From positions 1 to 18,788 of the forward strand of contig JAFGTL010000449.1 of NCBI GenBank assembly GCA_016934125.1: 18,788 nt of DNA, written 5' to 3'. Source of the DNA: Candidatus Hydrogenedentota bacterium (GTDB lineage Bacteria > Hydrogenedentota > Hydrogenedentia > Hydrogenedentales > SLHB01). Under the pieces are notes generated by a model. The model was not told the origin of the DNA, ran no database searches, and saw only the letters and a program-made list of their open reading frames with translations. The position numbers and the translations under genes were made by a program. Shown here piece after piece: positions 14,122-18,788 of this stretch; the stretch's first letter is position 1; each line of letters starts with the position of its first letter.

Positions 14122-14167
14122 ATCCCCGACCGTGCCGTCACATCGCCATCCCCGGCGCTGGCCCCCG

Positions 14168-14593
14168 TCAGGCGCCCAGCACCGCCGCCATGCTCTGGAG
14201 TTGCTCCACGAACATGACGAATTCCATGTTCTGAACGAGCGCCGCGCCAAACCGCAGCGCCACCCGGCTGCATCGCTTCTCCGCCGGCGTCACCCACACC
14301 ACCTCTGCCGGCCCGAGGAAAGCCTCCGGCAGGCACAACCCGTCGCGGCACACGTTCGTCGGCAGCGCCACCGTCACCTGTTGCCCGGGGGTGAGATCGT
14401 GCTTGGTGACAAGACACACGCCGGACAAGGAGATGTCTTGCACGATGCCCGGCCCGATCAACCGGTGCTCGCGGCCCGGCACATCCACGCGAATCGACAG
14501 CTTCATGCGAAACTCGAATCGCCGCGACTCCCGCCGCTCAGCAGGGCGGTCGAAGGGATCGTCCCACGCCACATTTACGTCATACCGGGCCAT
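14168..14593 (-). CDS. PilZ-domain cyclic-di-GMP receptor protein
   Basis: The 141-residue product is a single PilZ domain with both ligand motifs: RxxxR within RRESRR (residues 20-25) and DxSxxG as DISLSG (53-58), followed by the beta-barrel strands (PGQQVTVALP, PAEVVWVTP, RVALRFG) and a C-terminal helix. It should bind cyclic-di-GMP and act as a stand-alone cytoplasmic effector or adaptor. ATG start at 14593 with AGGAGAG about seven bases upstream and a good sigma-70 promoter at 14615-14643, giving a leader of only some 15 bases. Placed between flagellar and glycan genes, it could switch between motility and surface polysaccharide, as YcgR-like or Alg44-like proteins do; that is inference. 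Confidence 0.92.
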   Translation of the reverse strand: MARYDVNVAWDDPFDRPAERRESRRFEFRMKLSIRVDVPGREHRLIGPGIVQDISLSGVCLVTKHDLTPGQQVTVALPTNVCRDGLCLPEAFLGPAEVVWVTPAEKRCSRVALRFGAALVQNMEFVMFVEQLQSMAAVLGA

Positions 14594-14614
14594 CGATGAC
14601 TCTCCTCAGTGTGC

Positions 14615-14643
14615 ATTGTATCAGTAGTGGCTTGATTTGTCCA
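14615..14643 (-). promoter_or_regulatory. Sigma-70 promoter for the PilZ gene
   Basis: Minus strand: -35 TGGACA (14643-14638), 17-base spacer, -10 TACAAT (14620-14615). Both hexamers match five of six consensus bases. Predicted start is near 14608, just upstream of the ribosome site. Confidence 0.65.
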
Positions 14644-14788
14644 GCATAAATTACCATTTAATCAGTTTGATTCGGTTTCTTTATTTTCATTATCGCGTCC
14701 ACTTTCCGGTACTCCCGCGTCACGAACACCCCCTCGCGCCGTCCCGCGCGCGTCGCAGAATGCTGTAGCCATCGAGGCGCGATTGCTT

Positions 14789-14794
14789 TACACT
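14789..14794 (+). promoter_or_regulatory. Possible -10 box for the glycan operon
   Basis: TACACT lies 11 bases before the ATG at 14806, which would place the transcription start almost at the start codon (a leaderless mRNA). No clear -35 box lies 17 bases upstream. No Shine-Dalgarno is visible before this ATG, which agrees with a leaderless start but does not prove it. Confidence 0.3.
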
Positions 14795-14805
14795 GTGGCT
14801 CGCAT

Positions 14806-15786
14806 ATGTGTCCGTCGTTGTCAATAGTCATCCCCACGTGGAATGGCAAGGCCATGCTGGCAGAGTGCCTGGCCTCGATCGAGGCACAGGCCTTCCGCCG
14901 CTTCGAGATCGTCGTAGTCGACGACGGCTCCACGGACGGGACGGCCGAGTACCTCGAAGAGTCCTGGCCCCAGGCCCACGTGGTCCGCCTCGCCGAGAAT
15001 GCCGGGTTCTGCGTAGCGGCGAATGCCGGCATCCGCGAGTCCCTGCGGCGCCAGCCCGGCGGCTGCCTCCTCCTGCTGAACAACGACATGACACTTGCCC
15101 CGGACTTCCTCGAACGGCTCGTCGAGGCCGCCCGCGCGAGCGACGCGGCCATGTTCGCCCCCCTCGTGTTATTCAAGGGCGAGCCGGATCGCGTCTACGG
15201 CGCCGGCGACGCCCTCTCGCCCGGCGGCCGCCCCGAGAGTATCGGGTTCCGCTGCCCCTTGGCCGGGTTCCGCGCCCCGGGACGCGTCTTCGGCGTCTCG
15301 GCCGGGGCCGCCCTCTACCGGGCCCAGGTATTCGAACAGGTGGGCGTGTTCGACGAACGGTTCGTGGCCTACTTCGAAGATTGCGACCTCGCGTTCCGCG
15401 CCCGCCTGGCCGGGTTCGGCGCCGAGTTTGTCCCCGATGCCGTGGCCTACCATATCGGCTCGGCCAGCATCGAGGGGCGCACCTGGTGGCGTACCGAACA
15501 GTGCTGCCGCAACCACGCCCTCCTTGTCGTCAAGAACATGCCCGCCCCCCTCCTGATGCGCCACGCCCCGGCCATTCTCGCGGAGCGCATCCACCAGCTT
15601 CGCCGCGTCTGGACCGCCTCGCGGGCCGCCTTCGGGGCGCTGCGCGCCCTCGGCCACCTCGCGCGCACCTGCGCAGCCACCTGGGCGGCCCTCCCGCACG
15701 CCCTGAAGGAACGCCGCCGGATCCAGCGCACCCGCACCATCGCAGCGGCCGACCTCGATGCCCTCCTCACCGGGGACGGCGAATGA
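14806..15786 (+). CDS. GT2 family glycosyltransferase (rhamnosyltransferase-like)
   Basis: The 326-residue protein has a GT-A fold: first strand SIVIPTWNG (6-14), nucleotide-sugar site VVDDGSTDGT (38-46 region), a NND metal/sugar motif (92-94), and the acceptor-side FDERFVAYFEDCDLAFRARL (in two parts FDERFVAYFEDCD, LAFRARLAG) with the ED-D signature of GT2 inverting enzymes. The C-terminal 70 residues are basic and helical, probably membrane-associated. It should transfer a sugar from a nucleotide donor during surface polysaccharide, O-antigen or flagellin glycan assembly. ATG at 14806 begins only five residues before the first strand, with no ribosome site in front. It overlaps the next gene by four bases (ATGA). 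Sugar specificity cannot be told from sequence. Confidence 0.93.
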   Translation: MCPSLSIVIPTWNGKAMLAECLASIEAQAFRRFEIVVVDDGSTDGTAEYLEESWPQAHVVRLAENAGFCVAANAGIRESLRRQPGGCLLLLNNDMTLAPDFLERLVEAARASDAAMFAPLVLFKGEPDRVYGAGDALSPGGRPESIGFRCPLAGFRAPGRVFGVSAGAALYRAQVFEQVGVFDERFVAYFEDCDLAFRARLAGFGAEFVPDAVAYHIGSASIEGRTWWRTEQCCRNHALLVVKNMPAPLLMRHAPAILAERIHQLRRVWTASRAAFGALRALGHLARTCAATWAALPHALKERRRIQRTRTIAAADLDALLTGDGE

Positions 15787-16676
15787 GCGGCGCAAACCCT
15801 ATCCACGGAATCCGCCGTGACGACGCGGTCACCGTCGCCATCCTGACGCGCGACGCCGGACCCCTGCTCGCCCGCGTCCTCGAAGCCGTGTCCGCGCAGG
15901 AAACGCCCCGCCGCGTCGACGTGCTCGCCGTGGACTCGGGATCGACGGACGACACACTCGATACCCTCCGCAAGCATGACGCGCGCGTCGTCAACGTGCC
16001 GCCCGGCGAGTTCGATTGGGGCCGCACGCGCGACCTCGCTTACCGCGAGGCGCAGACGCCCGTCATCGTCAACCTGTCGCAGGACGCCGTGCCCGCCCAC
16101 AATCAGTGGCTCGAGAACCTCATCGCGCCGCTCGCCGATCCGGCGGCAGGCGCGTCGTGTGGGCCGTCGCGGCCCGATCCCGAACGGGGATTCCGCCAGT
16201 TCCCCTGGGAACGCAACGGTTATTTCTATTTCACGCGCGAGATCCGCCGGTTTGTGGCGCGACATGGCCGGGGCCTGTCCTTCGCCAACTCGGCCGTACC
16301 CCGGGCCGTATGGGAACAACTGGGCCTGGATCCCCAGCCCATCGGCGAAGATTTCCAGTTTCAGATCAAGCTCCGAGCCGCCGGCCTCAACATCGCATTC
16401 CCGGAAGACGCCCCCGTCCTCCACCACCACAACTACCCCCTCGGCCGCCTCTATCTACGCTGCCGCAACGAAGGCCTCGCCCTCCGCCACCTCGGGTGCC
16501 CGTACTCGGAATGGGATCTGGCCCGCGACCTCGCCAGCCTGCCCAAGTACGTGCAGTGGCTGCGCGAGTTGTGTCGGGGCGATCTGCGCGCCCCCGCCGA
16601 TTTCGTCTATCCGGCGCTGCGCCCCCTGGCCGTATACGTCGGCAGCCGCTTCGCACGGAGGCACGTGTGGCGATGA
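15783..16676 (+). CDS. GT2 family glycosyltransferase (RfbF/rhamnosyltransferase-like)
   Basis: The 297-residue product is a second GT2 enzyme: strand VTVAILTRDAG (16-26), DSGSTDDT (51-58), GEFDWGRTRDLA (75-86) and SQD (99-101) in place of the usual DxD, then FANSAVPRAVWEQLG and GEDFQFQIKLRAAG with the ED catalytic-base pair. FDWGRTRDLA followed by SQDAVP is characteristic of rhamnosyltransferases of the RfbF group. Start ATG at 15783 overlaps the previous stop by four bases and the end overlaps the methyltransferase start by four bases, so all three are translationally coupled. Likely adds a deoxysugar to the same glycan as its neighbours. Family firm, donor inferred. Confidence 0.93.
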   Translation: MSGANPIHGIRRDDAVTVAILTRDAGPLLARVLEAVSAQETPRRVDVLAVDSGSTDDTLDTLRKHDARVVNVPPGEFDWGRTRDLAYREAQTPVIVNLSQDAVPAHNQWLENLIAPLADPAAGASCGPSRPDPERGFRQFPWERNGYFYFTREIRRFVARHGRGLSFANSAVPRAVWEQLGLDPQPIGEDFQFQIKLRAAGLNIAFPEDAPVLHHHNYPLGRLYLRCRNEGLALRHLGCPYSEWDLARDLASLPKYVQWLRELCRGDLRAPADFVYPALRPLAVYVGSRFARRHVWR

Positions 16677-17419
16677 ACCGCGATGTGCGCGACTATTACC
16701 AGGCCAATCCCCTCATGGTGAGTTCCCCCTTCGGCGGGGTGGACGGCATCCAGGACACGCTCCTGCTCGAAGTGTTCGCCGCCCTCGGCATCGACGTGGC
16801 TGGCCGGGCCATCCTCGACGTGGGCTGCGGCCGCGGCTATGCGGCCGAAGCCGTCGAGGCCCACGGGGCCGCATACACCGGCGTGGATCTCGTCGCGAGC
16901 CGCACGGGATTCCGCCTCGCCCTCGCCGAGGCCGGCGCCCTCCCCTTTCCGGACAACGCCTTCGACGGACTCCTCTGTATCGACGCGTTCGAGCATGTGC
17001 CGGACGGCGCCCGGGCCGCGGCCGAGTTCCGCCGCGTCCTCCGGCCCGGTGGATTCGTGTTCCTCTCCGTGCCCAACTACGGCAACGTGGCCGGGCTCGT
17101 CAAGTGGATCTGCGAAGCCTGCGGCCTCTACCACAAGCACACCTGGGCGCCCTTCCGGAACTGGCAGCCCCAGGAACTCGAACTCCCGCTCACGGCCCGG
17201 CGTGTCCGGCGCACCTTCCGCGGCGCCGGCTTCTCCAACCTCCACCGCATCGGCCATGGGCCCGAGGTGGGCGCGGGCTTGTTTCCGTGGATCGAGCATG
17301 CCAAGATGCCGGAGGCGATCAAGTTCCGGCTGCAGCGGCTGTTCGCGGCGGTAGGCCCTCGCGTCGTGCGGGTGTGGCCGGGGGCCAGCCTGCACATGTT
17401 CTGGCGGATCGACACATAG
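16673..17419 (+). CDS. Class I SAM-dependent methyltransferase
   Basis: The 248-residue protein is a UbiG/Methyltransf_11-type enzyme: motif I ILDVGCGRGYAAE (about 47-59), acidic post-I strand GVDLV (70-74), ALPFPDNAFDGLLCIDAFEHV (motif II area, in parts LPFPDNAFDG and IDAFEHV), and LRPGGFVFLSVPN (motif III). It probably methylates a sugar or glycan terminus, given four glycan genes around it. ATG at 16673 overlaps the previous gene by four bases and was preferred over a much longer in-frame open frame, since that extension is a shadow of the preceding glycosyltransferase. A 16-bp palindrome follows the stop. Confidence 0.92.
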   Translation: MNRDVRDYYQANPLMVSSPFGGVDGIQDTLLLEVFAALGIDVAGRAILDVGCGRGYAAEAVEAHGAAYTGVDLVASRTGFRLALAEAGALPFPDNAFDGLLCIDAFEHVPDGARAAAEFRRVLRPGGFVFLSVPNYGNVAGLVKWICEACGLYHKHTWAPFRNWQPQELELPLTARRVRRTFRGAGFSNLHRIGHGPEVGAGLFPWIEHAKMPEAIKFRLQRLFAAVGPRVVRVWPGASLHMFWRIDT

Positions 17420-17435
17420 GCGCCGGCGCCGGCGC
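17420..17435. repeat. GC-only 16-bp palindrome after the methyltransferase gene
   Basis: GCGCCGGCGCCGGCGC is its own reverse complement and starts immediately after the stop codon. It could form a tight hairpin in the mRNA between the methyltransferase and acyltransferase genes, with no T-tract, so it may tune expression rather than stop transcription. Confidence 0.6.
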
Positions 17436-17453
17436 TCAAGGGGCACGAAACAG

Positions 17454-17972
17454 ATGGGACTGAAGCACCTGATTCAGAAGCTCAAACTGCGGTACGGCTC
17501 GCAGGAAACGGTCATTCGCACCCTGCGCGAGATGGGCATGCGCATCGGCCAACGGTGCCGCATCTACACCACCCACATCGGCACCGAGCCCTGGCTGATC
17601 CGCATCGGCAACCACGTCGGCATCTCGCCCGACGTCACCTTCGTCACGCACAGCGCCAACACGACCTTGCAGGACAAGTACGAGTCGCTCACCGACTTCG
17701 GCAAGATCGACATCCGCGACAACTGCTACATCGGCGTCAACGCGACGATTCTACCGAATGTCACCATCGGCCCCAATTCCGTCGTAGGCGCGGCCAGCGT
17801 CGTCACCAAAGACGTCCCGCCGGACACCGTCGTGGCCGGCAACCCGGCCCGGCCCATCTGCTCGCTCGAAGAGTACGAGAAGAAAGTCGTGTCGCGTCAT
17901 ATCGACATCCCCCTCGACCGCGAGGAGGCCAGGAAGGTGCTCGAAAAGCACTTCTGGGGAGACGACGCGTGA
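17454..17972 (+). CDS. Left-handed beta-helix acyltransferase (hexapeptide-repeat)
   Basis: The 172-residue product has an N-terminal helix followed by hexapeptide repeats (IRIGNH-VGISPD-VTFVTH; IDIRDN-CYIGVN-ATILPN-VTIGPN-SVVGAA-SVVTKD) and the closing VPPDTVVAGNPAR, typical of LbH acetyltransferases of the WbbJ/NeuD/MaeB type. H66 in FVTHSAN is the likely catalytic histidine. It would O-acetylate a sugar using acetyl-CoA, acting as a trimer in the cytoplasm. ATG at 17454 with AAGGGG about nine bases upstream; the end overlaps the next gene by four bases (GTGA). Role in glycan decoration inferred from context. Confidence 0.93.
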   Translation: MGLKHLIQKLKLRYGSQETVIRTLREMGMRIGQRCRIYTTHIGTEPWLIRIGNHVGISPDVTFVTHSANTTLQDKYESLTDFGKIDIRDNCYIGVNATILPNVTIGPNSVVGAASVVTKDVPPDTVVAGNPARPICSLEEYEKKVVSRHIDIPLDREEARKVLEKHFWGDDA

Positions 17973-18788
17973 AACTCGCCCTGCTCAAAGGCAACCGGTT
18001 CAACCCCTGGCACCTCCAGGGGTTCCGCCTGCTCGACGGAGCCCCCGACGTGGTCGCCTTCCGCGCCGAATCCGAGATCCAGCAACGGTTCCGCCAGCGC
18101 GATGACGGTTCCCTCGGCTTCCCCGTCGAACCCATCTACTTCGACACCCAGGCCGGCCCACCCCTCACGCGGCTCGCCAACGCCTTCCTCTCCCGGTATC
18201 GGAACCGCGAGCCCCGGATCGTGCCCTTCCATGACCGCCTCGAAGGCTTCGACCTCGTCCACTCCTGGGAGACCTTCACGGACTGGAGCGGCCAGGCCGC
18301 CGAGGCCAAGGAACGGTTCGGCGTGCCCTACGTGGTCATGGTATGGGACAACATCCCCTTCAACATGGAGGACAGCCCGGCCCGGCGCGCCATCAAACAG
18401 CGCGTCGCCGCCACCGCCGACCGCTTCCTGGTGTATACCGAGCGATCCCGCCGCACCCTCGAGATCGAGGGCATCCACTGCGATCGGATCCGCCACATCC
18501 ACCCCGGCGTCGACACGACCCTTTTCGCCCCCGGGCCCGCCGAGCGTTCGCAGTTCGGCTTGGCCGACGAGGACTTCGTGATCCTGTTCGTCGGGTGGCT
18601 GCTGCCCCGGAAAGGGCTCGATTTCCTGTTGCTCGCCCTGCACCAGCTCCAGACCGCGCTCGGCCCGGCCGGCCCGCGGGTGAAACTGCTCATCGTCGGC
18701 TCCGGCCCGGGCCAGGAGCGCGTGGACGCCCTCATCGGCCGCCTCGGCATCGCCGACGCGTGCGTCTTCCTCCAGCCGCGCCCCTACA
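17969..18788 (+). CDS. GT4 family glycosyltransferase (3' end missing)
   Basis: The visible 273 residues are the N-terminal half and start of the C-terminal half of a GT-B enzyme. The N-terminal domain has YVVMVWDNIPFNMEDSPARRAIKQ (in parts VWDNIPFN, SPARRAIK) and the DRFLVYTERSRRTLE hinge; the linker HPGVDTTLFAP (178-188), FVGWLLPRKGLDFLL (207-221) and LIVGSGPGQER (241-251) match GT4 family donor-site motifs. The EX7E catalytic motif would lie beyond the window. GTG start at 17969 overlaps the previous stop by four bases, with GGGGAG ahead. Fifth visible gene of the glycan operon, which continues past 18788. Confidence 0.92.
   Translation, partial: MKLALLKGNRFNPWHLQGFRLLDGAPDVVAFRAESEIQQRFRQRDDGSLGFPVEPIYFDTQAGPPLTRLANAFLSRYRNREPRIVPFHDRLEGFDLVHSWETFTDWSGQAAEAKERFGVPYVVMVWDNIPFNMEDSPARRAIKQRVAATADRFLVYTERSRRTLEIEGIHCDRIRHIHPGVDTTLFAPGPAERSQFGLADEDFVILFVGWLLPRKGLDFLLLALHQLQTALGPAGPRVKLLIVGSGPGQERVDALIGRLGIADACVFLQPRPY

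Larger units (their letters stand above)
13847..14167. other. Intergenic region between the FG-GAP gene and the PilZ gene
   Basis: About 320 bp with no supported gene; open frames on both strands are shadow-like. It contains a weak minus-strand promoter candidate for the FG-GAP gene (13934-13962) and a strong hairpin downstream of the PilZ gene (14099-14121). Confidence 0.65.

Noticed and set aside
14658..15176. Minus-strand open frame of 172 codons opposite the first glycosyltransferase
   Set aside because: It lies antisense to a secure GT2 gene and its product is Arg/Ser-rich without any recognisable domain.
1..18788. CRISPR array, tRNA/rRNA genes, transposons or prophage
   Set aside because: I saw no regularly spaced direct repeats, tRNA-like cloverleaf, rRNA segments, transposase or integrase motifs.

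Overview
The window is GC-rich bacterial chromosomal DNA with a Gram-negative type flagellar basal-body cluster (MS-ring, rod and export-ATPase genes). The gene set (sigma-54 two-component pair, long TPR membrane protein, PilZ protein, FG-GAP repeat protein, LPS/exopolysaccharide-type glycosyltransferases) suits a poorly characterised Gram-negative lineage such as PVC-like, Hydrogenedentota-like or deltaproteobacterial relatives. I cannot assign the taxon from sequence alone.

Positions 1-5984 (minus strand) hold a compact flagellar operon, transcribed flgB-flgC-fliE-fliF-fliG-fliH-fliI, with fliI cut by the window start. It is preceded at 6058-6073 by a -24/-12 sigma-54 promoter with canonical spacing, a possible enhancer, and a structured leader. 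Two oddities stand out. The spacer between fliE and fliF is about 500 bp, has no gene and is full of palindromes. fliG has no ATG, GTG or TTG codon in front of its conserved first helix, which is nevertheless encoded in frame directly after the fliF stop codon.

Positions 6180-12158 (minus) form a regulatory operon: a 985-residue single-pass TPR protein with an acidic cytoplasmic N-terminus, a 147-residue helical protein that may be a FlgN/FliT-type chaperone, a soluble PAS histidine kinase, and an NtrC-family sigma-54 activator. The kinase and activator are the obvious candidates for switching on the flgB promoter. The TPR protein's N-terminus carries motifs like the CheY-binding segment of FliM, so the four genes could form an assembly or envelope checkpoint for flagellar expression. 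That is inference.

Positions 12473-14593 (minus) encode a secreted FG-GAP/VCBS beta-propeller-like protein and a PilZ-domain protein, each with its own spacer and candidate sigma-70 promoter. From 14806 to the window end the plus strand carries a tightly coupled glycan-assembly operon: two GT2 glycosyltransferases, a SAM methyltransferase, a left-handed beta-helix acyltransferase and a truncated GT4 glycosyltransferase. The divergent 14594-14805 region separates the two strands.

No tRNA, rRNA, CRISPR array, transposase or insertion sequence was recognised.
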